Shown here: positions 9,724 to 21,124 of the stretch, in pieces
Layout of the letters: every line of letters begins with the position of its first letter
Numbering within the stretch: position 1 is the first letter of the stretch
NCBI GenBank assembly: GCA_947471745.1
Contig: CANJKZ010000724.1
Coordinates: 1,449,501 to 1,513,500 of the forward strand
Length of the DNA: 64,000 nt
Source of the DNA: Closterium sp. Naga37s-1
Taxonomy: Eukaryota > Streptophyta > Zygnematophyceae > Desmidiales > Closteriaceae
Direction: 5' to 3'
Notes under the pieces: generated by a model
Database searches by the model: none
What the model saw: only the letters and a program-made list of their open reading frames with translations
Told to the model about the DNA's origin: nothing
Position numbers and translations under genes: made by a program

Positions 9724-11418
9724 ATGCCGCGCCTATACCACCGTACGCAGCTTGGTCTGCCGATCAAGAGAGCGATTTGCGAGCACCACGTCGAAAACCC
9801 TCATCTGCGCCATGTTGACCTCGCCCGGTGGTGCTTCACCAGGTTCGGAATCCGCCCCGACCGCTGCACTATTGGTCGCGTTCTTAAGGGCGCCGACCGT
9901 TGGGTGCGCCCTGATGCCGACGCCGGCAACATTCGCGTCCGTGGGGGAGCTTACCCGGTGCTCGAGCGCGCCATGGCCCGGTGGATTGCCAATGCGGGAC
10001 CCGCTGGAGTCCCGCTCACTCTCGCCACCATTCGCGACCACATCGCGAATATGGCACAGGCGAACGGTGCCCCGTCTACATTTCGCTGCTCCATCGGCTG
10101 GGTTTGTCGCGCGCTGCGCCGTCAGGGCGTTCGGTGCATGAGCGCGGTCGGCAAGGCGGCCGACCAGGATATGAATGCTCTACGAACGACCAAAGAGAAG
10201 TTGCCGCAGCTGTTGATGCACCTGGCCGTGACTCCCGCCAACCCTTTTAATTTTGATGAAACGGCACTGTACATTTCGATCCTAGCGCGGAAGACCTACG
10301 GGAGCGTGCGCACGGCCGGCCGCAAAATCGCCAAGCAGCGCATGACCGTCGGCTTCCTTGTCAACGACGACGGTACCCGAGTCTTCAAGCCCCTAGTCAT
10401 CTCTAAGTCTAAGCGACCCCACGACTTCCGCCCCGATTACAACCCCGAGGAGTACTGCTACTGGCGCCACAATGCCAAGGGGTGGATGACTAGCAATGTA
10501 AGTTGGAAAATGCAATTGAAAACCTGGCAGCCGCGGTACCCTGCATGCTACCAAACCACACGCTACCACTCAGCCCTTTTGTTAGCATTTGCTTATGTAT
10601 TGTTTTCTCTCTCTGTTATTTATCTCGTCCTCCCCGCGCAGTTGTTCAAACATTTCATCGAGCAACTCGACACTGCTATGTACGTCGAGGGCAAGAAGAT
10701 AGTGGTGCTTCTGGACAATGCAAGCAGCCGCACCCTCAAGACCGAAGGCGCAACCAGGGAGGACATGTTCGGCTTTTGCACGGTGGCGCTCGGGAAAGTT
10801 CTGCTCGTGTACCTGCCGCCGAACACGACCTACTTCACCCAGCCCCTTGACCAGGGGCTTATTTCCATGGCGAAGGCGCGGTACCGCCAGCACTGGCTCC
10901 GCGCCTTCACCGGCATGTGGACGGCCGATGGTGCCACATCTGCGGTGGCTCCCTTCAAGCCCAACATGCGGGCTGTGGTTGAGTGGTTGAACGACGCGTG
11001 GATGAACCTTCCCCCACGCGCCATCCAGCGCTGTTGGTGGCGCACAGGATGCCTCCCGCGCGTCTGGGCCCTCTCACTCCCTCACGTGGAAACCGGCCCC
11101 CGCAACAACGGCGGCACGGTGGTTGATGGAGCGGATGGGACCGAGATCGGCCTGGATGAGGAGGTCAACGACGTTGGCCTCCTCATCGACTGGCTCTGCC
11201 TCGATCCAAGCGCGATGGCAGCCGAGGCTTTTGTAGGGATTGATGACAATCAGCCCACGTGCGCCGAACCCGGCGAGGATCCGCTTGCGAGGGAGCCGTT
11301 GCCCCGCGATGCTGCTGTAATGTGGGAGGCGCCGTCAAACATGCAGCACGTGTACCACGATAGCAACCCCGCATTCGCGAGGCTCGTCGCACCGCGCGCG
11401 CGGCGTGCGAGATGTTGA
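9724..11418 (+). CDS. pogo/Tigger-like transposase (DDE_1 superfamily), with intron
   Basis: Cut-and-paste DNA transposase. A first helix-turn-helix lies near residues 10-55. A CENP-B-type second HTH lies near 75-137, ending in the typical S-GWVCRALRRQGVR pattern. The DDE_1 catalytic domain carries D178 in NFDETALYI, D in VLLDNASS (codon at 10714) and D in QPLDQGLI (codon at 10849), with the family signature LPPNTTYFTQ. A GT-AG intron (10498-10641) interrupts the catalytic domain. Splicing restores GWMTSN-LFKHFIEQLD, which matches the family pattern. The ATG at 9724 fits the usual N-terminus. The frame closes at a TGA at 11416-11418, earlier than the likely original end (see 11419-11766). The spliced protein would be about 516 aa, with all three Asp present. 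No terminal inverted repeats were found, so mobility is unproven. Confidence 0.82.
   Translation: MPRLYHRTQLGLPIKRAICEHHVENPHLRHVDLARWCFTRFGIRPDRCTIGRVLKGADRWVRPDADAGNIRVRGGAYPVLERAMARWIANAGPAGVPLTLATIRDHIANMAQANGAPSTFRCSIGWVCRALRRQGVRCMSAVGKAADQDMNALRTTKEKLPQLLMHLAVTPANPFNFDETALYISILARKTYGSVRTAGRKIAKQRMTVGFLVNDDGTRVFKPLVISKSKRPHDFRPDYNPEEYCYWRHNAKGWMTSNVSWKMQLKTWQPRYPACYQTTRYHSALLLAFAYVLFSLSVIYLVLPAQLFKHFIEQLDTAMYVEGKKIVVLLDNASSRTLKTEGATREDMFGFCTVALGKVLLVYLPPNTTYFTQPLDQGLISMAKARYRQHWLRAFTGMWTADGATSAVAPFKPNMRAVVEWLNDAWMNLPPRAIQRCWWRTGCLPRVWALSLPHVETGPRNNGGTVVDGADGTEIGLDEEVNDVGLLIDWLCLDPSAMAAEAFVGIDDNQPTCAEPGEDPLAREPLPRDAAVMWEAPSNMQHVYHDSNPAFARLVAPRARRARC
10498..10641 (+). other. Intron in the transposase gene
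   Basis: It begins gtaagttgg and ends after a pyrimidine-rich stretch with ccccgcgcag. It is 144 bp, exactly 48 codons, and has no in-frame stop, so the unspliced frame stays open. Family homology skips it cleanly. Confidence 0.8.
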
Positions 11419-11766
11419 TCGGCTACGCGCGGGCGACCTGCATCACGCCGCGCGACCTTTGCGCGCTTTTTGACATTCGCAATCCGATCATCGTTGCGCG
11501 AATGGAGCGCGCAAGTCCCGCTCTTGATCTCAACCACGTCCCCCCCCCCCCCCCCTCCCCCCCCCCCCCCCCCCCCCGCCGTGACTCACGTCGACACCCC
11601 GCCGCCTGAGACCCCTCGTCGCCGCGGTAGGGTGCTCCCGGCCTGGATGCACGTGCCCACCCTTGACTGGGTGGCGCAGACGGCCCGCCGCCAGGAGCTC
11701 ATTGAGGCCGGTGCACCCGCCGTCATGAGCGGGTACCTGGCTGCCGCAGAGTGGATGCGGGTGTGA
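11419..11766 (+). pseudogene. Frame-broken C-terminal part of the transposase
   Basis: Past the TGA, protein-like sequence continues but changes frame twice. From 11412 to about 11540 the best reading is the frame with RDLCALFDIRNPIIVARM. After the poly-C tract it returns to the original frame with LPAWMHVPTLDWVAQTARR, ending at a stop at 11764-11766. The two breaks coincide with slippage-prone tracts: an alternating CG run near 11393-11405 and the C run at 11540-11577. I infer a once longer C-terminus lost by microsatellite slippage, or sequencing error at these tracts. Confidence 0.5.
11540..11577. repeat. Poly-C tract
   Basis: 37 C with a single T at 11556. It is prone to length error in replication and in sequencing. 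Confidence 0.9.
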
Positions 11767-13019
11767 GAGGGGTGTTTCCTCTCTTGGAGGCTTTGATTGC
11801 CTCGTCGAATGCAATTTGTGTACCCCTTGTGCACATTTGCGATGTCCTGTATCAATGTCGGTTACATTTGTGGGGGGAAGGGGTGGGGTACAGGTGGTGC
11901 GTAGTTATTGGGCGGTGTTGTCAATGTGATGTTTGTGACAAGGCGGATTGTGGAATGTAATGGTGGGTCTTTGATTCGGGCGAGAATTATGGTAACCTAG
12001 CCTACAAATGCCAAACAAACGAAGCCGCCCCACACTGTTGGGGGAAACGACAAGCGTGTTACAACTTGTGCCGTTTATAAGCACCTCATGCCCGTGGCAA
12101 CGAAGTGCGCGAACTACAGAAATCGGTAGCCCAAAGCACAAGAGCACCTTGGGGGACTAAAACGCGCATCAGGTGTAGGGAAAACAATCCTGTGGTTTCT
12201 GTTGCTGTTTCTGGCTGAAATCTACACGTTCATCTAGTCCATAACCTTAGACACACGCGTGCAAGCACGTGAGAATCACAGCTAGACGAAAATGAAGCTA
12301 ACAGGGCGCCTTCCGCGGTCGTAACTCGCCTGGTTCCAGGTTCTTACTTAGGGACATTCGTGACTTAGGGATTTCCGAGTCCTGTTTGTGGCATAAATAC
12401 GAACAGAACTTTCATAGTTTTGAAATGCGTCCTAAAGTGACACACATCACAATTAGTCAGCCCAATAAAAACTAGACGAAAGCAATAACACTTATTTCTG
12501 ATTCACCCTATCAAGAGATGACGCTAAAAAAGGTTAGCAGAATGATTAAATATGTGATAATACTCATCATATAAGAGAACTCGAACCTCTGCAAAAGAAA
12601 ATAGTCTATAACAAATGATACTATATATATGAGTAATATTTTAATGACAGGAAACAAACAGCTACATGTGTGTGTACGCTTGAATGATGAACATTAGGTG
12701 TTGAACGAAGATGAATAATATGTTTAGAAATAAACGTGAGAGAATGGGTGTTGTTCAGGGATTCCGTGATCATATACCTAACAATTGAAAATAACGATTC
12801 TTAAACGTCCTGCATTCTTTTTTTGGCAATACACAAGTACTTTAAGAGTGCAGCTCCTACGCAACGCTTCCGTCGTTCAACGACGAATCTTGTTTTCTTT
12901 TTCGGAATGTCATGTGCCCGAGTAGCTTGCAATTCGTCCCATCGTCCTCGTACTGCACTGTACTCCCATTGTGAAAACCGTTGCGCGCCTTGTTTGCTTT
13001 GGTATAAATCTTTTTTGCC
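11767..13019. other. Intergenic, AT-richer DNA, no gene seen
   Basis: Downstream of the transposase, then AT-rich sequence (about 12400-12800). No protein or RNA gene recognised. It is the target region of element B. Confidence 0.5.
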
Positions 13020-13024
13020 AGCCC

Positions 13025-13151
13025 TGTCAAACATTGCATATGTTACTGTTCTGTAGGCTACAGTGGGTTTAGCCTTAGGGGGTACAACATTCTAGGGTTT
13101 TCCTACTTGTACTCCCAATCTTGCTAGTCCAACCACTTCTCATTCTTAACA
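13025..13151 (+). repeat. 5' LTR of element B
   Basis: 127 bp, tgtcaaac to cttaaca. This is short for an autonomous copia element. Confidence 0.95.
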
Positions 13152-13165
13152 TGGTATTAAGAGCC
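13152..13165 (+). promoter_or_regulatory. Primer-binding site of element B
   Basis: tggtattaagagcc resembles the complement of the initiator-Met tRNA 3' end. It is followed by a 7-bp hairpin (13164-13170 with 13176-13182) and agggcccacc at 13195-13204. Confidence 0.75.
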
Positions 13166-13805
13166 TAGGTTAGGGACCTAGGGCCGATTACCTAAGGGCC
13201 CACCGATCCGCTACAGGTGCCCTCGTGCGCCCTACCGTCTTAGCGCCCTCGAGCGCCTCTCTCCTAGTGCGCCCTCGCGCGCCCTCCTCTCACGCTGCTC
13301 GTTTTGCAGCCCGCTAGCAGCCCGAGCGCGGCCCCGCGTTTTTAGCGCGAGTAGGAAATTCGCCGCCTAGGGCGGCCCGATTTTTTCTCGCGAGCCCCAG
13401 CAGGCCGTCGCCCGTAGGCCCCGCTCGCCCCTAGGCCGACGCTCGACCCACCGCAGTCCGCCCGCAGGTCGCAGCCCGAGCGCAGCGGCGATCGCGCGTC
13501 GGCTGCTGCAGCTAGTGCTTAGCCGCCGCACGAACGCAGCCGCGGCCCGCGCGCAGCTGCACCCTAGGCGCTGCCGCGCACCGAGCATAGGCCCGCCGTC
13601 GCGCCGCCCTACCTACCCGAGCCGCGCCGCCCGAGCCGCGCCGCCCGAGTCGCGCCGCCCTGACTGAGCCGCGCCGCCCTGACTGAGCCGCGCCGCCCCA
13701 CCTGCAGCAACTGCTCTTACTGCTCCTACTGCTACTGCTACTGCTTCTGCTACTGCTGCTACTGCTACTGCTGCTACTGCTACTGCTGCTACTGCTACTG
13801 CCACT
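13166..13805 (+). other. Leader of element B, ending in a CTG/CTA-rich tract
   Basis: GC-rich non-coding leader between primer-binding site and gag. The last ~110 bp (13696-13805) are ctgctactg-type trinucleotide repeats abutting the gag ATG. Confidence 0.7.
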
Positions 13806-15119
13806 ATGGCTAGCCCTACCGTTCTCACGTTTGACTCTGAGTGCCGTCCGATTAAGTTTGACGTTTGGCTCGATGACCTACACCTGTTCCTCCAGATCAC
13901 TGCCAAGGACGATGTTTCCCTGTTTGACCACACGTCTGGCGCCGCTCCCGCACCTGCTGCTACTGCTGACAGCACTGCTCGCTCACAGTGGCAGACCCGT
14001 GACGCTCATGCTCGCCTAGCCGTTCGCAGCCACCTACCGTTAGATGAGCGCGAGCACTTTGGCCAGCATAAGACCGCTAAAGAGCTGTACGACGCTGTAG
14101 TTGCACGCTACTCCTCCCCTGCTACTGCTGCGATAGGCCGTCTCTCCCTGCCCTATCTCTTCCCCGATCTGTCTGCTTTTGCCACTGTAGCTGACCTCAT
14201 CACACACCTCCGTACTAGTGATCTTCGCTACCGTGCCGCGCTTCCCCCCGATTTCCTAGCCAAGAACCCTCCCCCGATGTACCTCACACTCTATCACCTA
14301 GTCACCCGCCTCCCTAACTCCCTTCGCACTGTCAGGGACCACTTTCTCGCCCTCTCCCCTACTGACCTCACTGTCGACCTGCTCGAGAAGGAACTCCTAG
14401 CAGCTGAGAAGAGCATTGTAGCTGTAGGTGCCTCTCGTGGCGACCCTCGCACTCCCTTCTTTGAGGGGTGCTCCCCCGTCCCCCTCCTCCCCTCCATTGC
14501 ATCTGCTGCTGCTGTCGACTACCTCGGTGCTGAGGGGGTCGGGGCTGCGTCTGCTCCTAGTGGGAGGCGCAAGGGCGGCAGGGGCAAGGGGGGCAGGGGT
14601 GGCGGTGGTGGCGGCGGGGGCGGCGGTGGTGGAGGGGGTGGAGGCGGCGGGGGTGGTGGCGGTGGTGGGAATGGTACTGGTGGTGAGGGGGTCGGTGGCG
14701 GGGCCGGGGGTGGTGGCGGCGGCGGTGGTGGGGGTGGCGGGGGTGGTGGTGGTAGTGGTGGCGACAGTGGAGCCGGTGGCGGGCGCGGTGGAGCGGTGCA
14801 GCGTGGGGGGATTGGAGGTGGCCAGAGGCAGCAGCAGCAGCGTCCCAGCGAGACCCCGTCGTCCCAGCAGCTCCGTGAGTGGTACTCTCAGCGTGGGGGG
14901 TCTGGGGGTGGAGGTACCTGCCCGTACATCATCCGCACAGGTGACCGCACTGTGGGAGGTTTCACACGGCGCAGCGCTGTTTCTTTCGCCTCGACGACGC
15001 CTGGCGCGAGCAGTTCCCTGACGCCTCTGAGCTGCCCCGCTGGGCTAATCTGCTTAAGAAGGGAATTTATACCTTTGCTCTTGATTTTGATGCTATCCTT
15101 GCTGCTATGTATGCATTGA
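13806..15119 (+). pseudogene. copia Gag of element B (frameshifted at its C-terminus)
   Basis: Nucleocapsid precursor. The N-terminal region matches Gag of D and E (KFDVWLDDLHLFLQ, ELYDAVVARYSSPAT, LITHLRTSDLRYRAALP, DLLEKELLAAEKSIVAVGAS). A glycine-rich tract of about 75 residues follows, then SSQQLREWYSQR and the start of the zinc-knuckle region CPYIIRTGDRT. About a dozen bases that element I retains are missing near 14955-14965. This removes the second Cys and shifts the frame, so the final ~55 residues are out of frame. The ATG at 13806 is supported by the matching N-terminus in D and E. Confidence 0.82.
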
Positions 15120-17199
15120 CTATTAGTGTTGAGGGTGACTGCTACCTGAGTGTACCGCCCGACCCGGGTATTGGGACCAGTGAGACAGCTGCTCTAGGTC
15201 CTAGTGCGTCTGCTGCCCTAGGTCCTGGTGAGGCTACTGCTCTAGGTGCTAGTGAGTCTGCTGCTCCAGGTGCTACTGCGTCTACTGAGGCACTACACAC
15301 CTTCACCCTGGACTCGGGTGCTTCCCGCTGTTTCTTTCGTGACCGCACTGTCCTTGAGCAGCTAGCTCGGCCAGTTGTTGTCTCTCTCGCTGACCCCTCT
15401 GGGGGCCCAGTCCTTGCGACCTCCTCCACTGTCCTCCCTTGTCCGGCGGTTCCGGCCGGCACCCTGTCGGGTCTTTACCTCCCCTCGTTCTCTACGAACT
15501 TGGTGGCGGGCTCTGCTCTCCAGGATGGGGGTGTTCACCAGTTCACCCCTGCCTATGAGCGTGTGACCCACTATACGTGTGCTCGGACGGGTCGCCACCT
15601 GGCTACCTTTACTCAGCAGCCGGGGTCAGACCTGTACACACTGACCACTGAGTCCCCTCAGGTAGCTGCGTCTGCGTCTGCGTCGGGTCAGCTGTCAGCC
15701 CCCTGCTCGTGTCGCACCCTGTCGCACCAGACCGTCCTCTGGCACCACCGCCTTGGTCACCCTTCAGTGCAGCGCCTTCGTGGCATGCACTCCCGGTACC
15801 TTGTCTCTGGTCTTCCCAGGGTTCTCCCTCCTCTCCCACCCTCGCCTGCTCCTCCCTGTCTTCCCTGTGTCAAGGGGCGGCAGCGCGCCACTCCTCACTC
15901 CTCCTCGTTCCCTCCCATAGAGGCTCCTCTGCAGACTCTCCACCTGGACGTATGGGGCCCAGCCCGCGTCCGTGGACAGGGCCACGAGCGGTACTTTCTG
16001 CTGGTCGTCGACGACTACACGCGCTACACCACGGTCTTCCCCTTGCACACCAAGGGAGAGGTCCCTGATGTTTTGATCCCTTGGATCCGCGCTACTTGTC
16101 TCCAGCTCCACGAGCGGTTCCAGTCGTGCGTCTGCACTCTGACAGGGGTGGTGAGTTTTCCTCCGACCTCTTGGCAGCCTACTGTGCGGAGCACGGCATC
16201 CGCCAGACGTTCACTCTTCCGGCCTCTCCACAGCATAATGGGATTGCTGAGCGCCGCATTGGCTTAGTCATGGAGGTCGCTCGTACCTCCATGATCCATG
16301 CGGCTGCCCCCCATTTTCTGTGGCCGTTTGCAGTACAGTACGCTGCGCATCAGCTCAACCTCTGGCCCCGTGTCTCTGCTCCGAAGACCTCGCCCACACT
16401 GCGTTGGACGGGGAAGGTTGGCGATGCGTCGGTGTTCCGAGTCTGGGGATGTCGAGCCTTTGTCCGCGATACGTCCGCGGACAAGCTCTCCTCCCGTGCC
16501 GTTCCTTGTGTCTTCCTGGGCTTTGTCCCTGACGTGCCTAGCTGGCAGTTCTACCACCCCACCTCGCGCCGTGTCTTCCCCTCTCAGGACGTCACTTTTG
16601 ACGAGTCGGTACCCTTCTACCGTCTGTTCCCCTACCGCACTGCACCGCTTCGCCCCCCGCCGCTCTTCCTCACGCCAGGTGCTACTTCGGTAGACCCCCT
16701 CCCTCCCCAGGGTCCTGCTCCCTCAGGTGTTTCCCAGGTAGACCCGGTCAAGCCTGTCGAGGTAGCTGTCGACTCTGGTCCTGCGAGGGGTACGGCGTCT
16801 GGGGGTGCTGAGCCTGGGGGTGCTGAGACTGAGGGTGCTGAGCCTGGGGGTGCTGAGACTGGGGGTGCTGAGCCTGGGGGTGCTGAGACTGGGGGTGCTG
16901 AGCCTGGGGGTGCTGAGACTGGGGGTGCTGAGCCTGGGGGTGCTCAGCCTTGGGGTACTGAGCCTGAGGGAGCTGAGACTGACCGTCCTGCGCCTGGAGA
17001 CGCTCCCTCTTCACAGCAGCTGCGTGAGTGGTACTCTCAGCGTTACAGCCTCCGGCATGGGGCTGCTGGAGCTGCGGGTTCTGCCGGAGTTGGAGCTGGT
17101 GGTGCTTCGGGTACTGTGTCGCAGCCGGCGCCTCCCTCCCCACATCGGCTGCGTGAGTGGGTACGCTCGCCGCTGCAGCCTCCGGAGCGGCGCTCCTAG
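15107..17199 (+). pseudogene. copia protease, integrase and linker of element B
   Basis: Protease motif LDSGASRCFFRD, integrase zinc-binding motif HHRLGHPS with CLPC, catalytic motifs LDVWGP, SDRGGEF and NGIAERRIG (D-D-E). The first frame (15107-16267) is lost between the first and second catalytic Asp, near 16125-16150, and continues in the frame that ends at 17199. The linker has PGGAE-type units (about 16795-16980), a second SSQQLREWYSQR identical over 12 residues to the Gag copy, and a third SPHRLREW. A stop after RRS at 17197-17199 and frame changes cut it from RT. Confidence 0.85.
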
Positions 17200-19888
17200 C
17201 ACTGGGGTGCCGCTCGCTGGAGGCCCTGGTGCGACTGTAGGTACTGGAGCCTCAGGTCCTGGAGGTGCTCGTACAGGCGGTACTGGAACTGCTGGGACTG
17301 GGGAATCTGCTGGAGCTGGAGCTGCTTGAGCTGGTGCTACTGGAGGTGCTACTGGTGCTGGAGTTGGAGCTACAGGTGCTGGCGCTGCTGGAGCTGCCGG
17401 TGGAGCTGAGGACGCTGGGCCTACTGGAGTTGGTGTAGCTGCTAACCCTGGGGTTGGTCCTGCAGGTACTGGAGCCGACGGTGCGGCTGGAGCTGGTACT
17501 ACTCTGGGTACTGGAGTTGGCGCTGCTGGAGCTGCTGGTAGTGCTACAGGAGTTGGAGCTGCTGCTGGGGGTTCTGGTGCTGTCTCTGCTGGTTCTGGGG
17601 GCGCTTCACGGCCGCGGCCGTACTTCGTTCCGCTCCTTCAGCAGGTTCTTGGTCAGCCTCCTCCTCCTTATCCTGCTCCCTCCTTAGAGTGTCCTCAGCC
17701 TGTCCAGTCGCAGTTACAGGTACAGCCTGCCTCGCCCCTCCCTGGTCCTTCTCCCTACACTGGTACGACAGGAGGTTTTACGGAGCGTCGTGAGCCTGAG
17801 TCTCGTCCTGTGTCGCCTGAGTCTCGTTCTGCGTCGCCTGTTCGTGCTGCTCGCACTGGTCGTCGTGTCCCGCGTCAGCGTCCTCCTGCTGTCCCAGGCA
17901 CCCACCAGATGACGCTTCGTCTTTCCACTGCTCCACAGCGTGTCCCTCTGCCTTCTCCTCCTGCGTCCTCTCTTCCTGCCCTTGCTGACCTGGAGTCTGA
18001 CTCTCTTCGTGCTGTTAGTCCTACTGTCACGCGTCTCCTGGCCACTGCTGTCACTGACCCTTCCTTTGAGTCAGCTGCTGCGTCTTCCTTAGTTGCTGAG
18101 GTTGTCGACTTTGCTGCTCGCTGTCGTCTAGACTACGCCGCGAGTCTTGTTGCTAAGTCTGAGTCTGTCAGTCCTCCGTCCGTCGGGGGTGAGTGTGCTC
18201 TAGGCACGGACGTCCTTGAGGACAGGCAGGAGGAGTTTGAGTGCTTTGCCGCTGCTGTACCTCATCTCGTGTCCATGCTGATTGCACCTGATGGAGACCC
18301 GGATGCACCAGACATCCCGACCCCGCGCTCTTACGCTGAGGCGATCGCGGGTGAGTACTCCTCTCAGTGGCAGTCAGCCATGGACGCAGAGATGGCATCC
18401 TGGAAGTCCACTGGCACTTACGTCGACGAGGTTCCCCCTCCTGGGGCGAACATCGTCAGTGGCATGTGGATTTTCAGGGTGAAGCGGTCGCCAGGTTCTC
18501 TGCCTGTCTTCAAGGCTCGTTACGTTGCTCGAGGCTTCAGTCAGCGAGAGGGAGTAGACTTCTTCCAGACCTTCTCCCCCACCCCGAAGATGACCACTCT
18601 TCGGGTGCTACTGCACGTTGCCGCTCAGCGTGACTACGAGCTTCACTCTCTTGACTTCAGCACAGCTTTCTTGCAGGGCAGCCTGCACGAGGAGATCTGG
18701 CTGCGCCGCCCTCCTGGCTTCACTGGGTCGTTTCCTCCTGGTACCTAGTGGAGCCTCCGGCGGCCGGTCTACGGTCTCCGCCAGGCGCCACGTGAGTGGC
18801 ACGACACACTGAGGACTACTCTTGCGGCACTTGGGTTCGCTCCTTCTACTGCTGACCCGTCGCTGTTTCTGCGCACCGACACTTCGCTGCCGCCGTTCTA
18901 CATCCTCGTGTACGTAGACGACTTGGTCTTTGCCACTGCTGACACTGAGGCTCTCGCCCACGTGAAGTCGGAGCTGCAGAAGAGACAGACGTGCACAGAC
19001 CTGGGTGAACTGCGTAGCTATCTTGGCTTGCAGATCACCCGGGACAGAGCACGCCGCACCATCACACTGACTCAGTCACACATGGTGCAGCAGGTCCTTC
19101 AGCGCTTTGGCTTCACCTGGTCCTCGGCGCAGGCGACTCCTCTGGCTACAGGTCACTCGCTCTCAGCTCTGCCTTCGGATGTGTCCGTAGAGCCGAGTGG
19201 TCCTTACCCAGAGCTAGTTGGCTGCCTCATGTACCTGATGACTTGCACTCGTCCTGACCTTGCGTACCCTCTTGGCCTTCTGGCTCGCTACGTGGCTCCT
19301 GGTAGGCACCGAAAGGTGCACTGGGATGCTGCAAAGAGGGTATTGCGCTACTTGTGCAGTACATCGGGCATGGGGCTCGTGCTTGGAGGGAGGAGCTCAG
19401 TTGTTCTCACTGGGCACTCAGACGCTTCTTGGGTTGACGACCAGGCTACTCAGCGGTCGTCACAGGGTTACACCTTCAGCCTTGGCTCTGGCTCAGTTTC
19501 GTGGCGTTCTACGCGTTCGTCTTCAGTTCTCAGCTCCAGTTGTGAGGCTGAGATCTACGCCACAGCCATGGCTGCACAGGAGTTACGCTGGCTCACCTAC
19601 GTGCTGACCGACCTGGGAGAGCGGCCTCGTTCTCCTCCAGTGCTGTACGTCGACAACAAGGCTGCCATTGCCTTGTGTGAGGAGCACAGACTGGAGCACA
19701 GAACAAAGCACATCGCTCTACGTTACTTTCTGGCTCGAGAGTTGCAGCAGCGTGGTCAGCTTCGTCTGCGTTACGTGGCCACTCAGGCCAACACTGCTGA
19801 TATATTCACCAAGGCACTTCAGTCTGGTGATCATCAGCGTTTCTGCACTTTGCTAGGGCTTGTGCCCACTTTTCCTCACTTGTTGTAG
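17200..19888 (+). pseudogene. copia linker end, RT and RNase H of element B
   Basis: The Gly/Ala-rich linker (to about 17620) is out of frame. From 17810 the frame is open through the RT motifs MWIFRVKR, FFQTFSPTPKMTTLRVLLHV and FLQGSLHEEIW until a single TAG at 18746-18748 replaces the Gln of GTQWSL. The same frame then continues through YVDDLVFA, GHSDASWVDD, SSCEAEIY, YVDNKAAIALC and NTADIFTKAL to a stop at 19886-19888. RT-RNase H would be complete without the one nonsense codon. Confidence 0.88.
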
Positions 19889-20097
19889 ACTTTGCCTGTA
19901 CTGTGATCTATATATATATACTTGCATGCTTGCTAGATATAGATCACTGTGATGCTTGTGTTACATATATGCCTCTGCATGTGAACTGGCCTTGTGGCCT
20001 CTTGCTTGTGCTCAGAGTGTGTGGTGACGTTGTGATCCACCCTGAGCTTGCTTTGTCTTTCTTGACTGGTCTTGTGACCCCTTGCTCTCCCCCACTT

Positions 20098-20111
20098 AGC
20101 CTATGGGGGTG
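20098..20111 (+). promoter_or_regulatory. Polypurine tract of element B
   Basis: agcctatgggggtg directly 5' of the right LTR. Confidence 0.7.
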
Positions 20112-20238
20112 TGTCAAACATTGCATATGTTACTGTTCTGTAGGCTACAGTGGGTTTAGCCTTAGGTGGTACAACATTCTAGGGTTTTCCTACTTGTACT
20201 CCCAATCTTGCTAGTCCAACCACTTCTCATTCTTAACA
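20112..20238 (+). repeat. 3' LTR of element B
   Basis: 127 bp, 126 identical to the left LTR. Confidence 0.95.
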
Positions 20239-20424
20239 AGCCCCACACAAACCCAACCAACCCAAAGAAATTCCTTCCATACCCTAGACAGCCTCGTCCA
20301 GGTTTCTTGAATCTAACCACCTGCTCCTCGCTGCTCTCTACTTTTCCCAAACCAACCATAGCTCATCCTGCTACCGCAACTCCCTACCACCTATTCTTCC
20401 ATTCGCATCTCCTCACTCCACCGT

Positions 20425-20640
20425 CGCCTCTATTCACTCCCCACCGTCGCCTCTCCCTCGCTCCCCACCGTCGCCTCTCCCTCGCTCCCCACCGTCGCCT
20501 CTCCCTCACTCCCCACCATCGCCTCTCCCTCCCTCCCCATCATAGCCTCTCCCTCCCTCCCCATCATAGCCTCTCCCTCGGTCCCCGCCGTCGCTCTCCC
20601 TTCCTCCTCGCCGTCGCCCCTCCCTCCCTTCCCGCCGTCG
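20425..20640. repeat. 24-bp CT-rich minisatellite
   Basis: About nine imperfect copies of ctccccaccgtcgcctctccctcg. The intervening 20244-20424 has no recognised feature. The plus-strand frame over this region is a repeat translation. Confidence 0.75.
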
Positions 20641-20756
20641 CCTTTGGTGGGTGCACGAGCGCGAGCGCGGGTTGCTGCACCGTCGTCTCAGGTGCGTTTC
20701 CGTTCCCCCATATTTTGTTTTCTACTTTTCTTCGTAAGATCTTTTTGTCGGTTGGT

Positions 20757-20981
20757 GATTAGCGCGCTGGCGCCTAACGCGCTGGCGCCTAATGCGCTGG
20801 CGCGTAGCGCGCTGGCGCCTAGCGCGTTGACGCCTAGTGCGCTGGCGCGTAGCGCGCTGGCGCCTAGCGCGCTGGCGCCTAACGCGCTGGCGCCATGCGC
20901 GCTGGCGCCATGTGCGCTGGCGTCCAACGCGCTGGCGCCATGCGCGATGACGCCTAACCCACTGGTGCCATGCGCGCTGGC
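20757..20981. repeat. 15-bp GCGCTGGCGCCTAAC minisatellite, left part
   Basis: About 15 copies of gcgctggcgcctaac/gcgctggcgccatgc. The unit is the reverse complement of the block at 1-1325. The array was split by the solo LTR that follows. Confidence 0.85.
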
Positions 20982-21124
20982 TGTCAGAATGTTGTATTTG
21001 TCTAGCCTGCAGTGGGGTACTCTATAGCGAGTACAGCCCAATTTAGTATTTCCTATATGTACTCAACTGCTTGCTAGTGCAAACCCTCTTTCGTGTTCTA
21101 TCTTTCTGCTTACTATCTCTGACA
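20982..21124 (+). mobile_element. Solo LTR of the element C family
   Basis: 143 bp, tgtcagaat to tctctgaca. It matches the reverse-complemented LTR of element C over most of its length, including tctagcctgcagtggggta and the stem gtactc/gagtac. The target-site duplication ctggc is present at 20977-20981 and 21125-21129. No internal region is present, so it arose by LTR-LTR recombination. Confidence 0.85.

Larger units (their letters stand above)
13025..20238 (+). mobile_element. Ty1/copia LTR retrotransposon B, full length but mutated
   Basis: LTRs at 13025-13151 and 20112-20238 (127 bp) differ at a single position. The target-site duplication agccc is at 13020-13024 and 20239-20243. The primer-binding site, leader, gag, protease, integrase, linker, RT, RNase H and polypurine tract are all in order. 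The conserved pre-PPT block is at about 20009-20053. Pol carries frameshifts and nonsense codons although the LTRs are almost identical. Confidence 0.95.
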
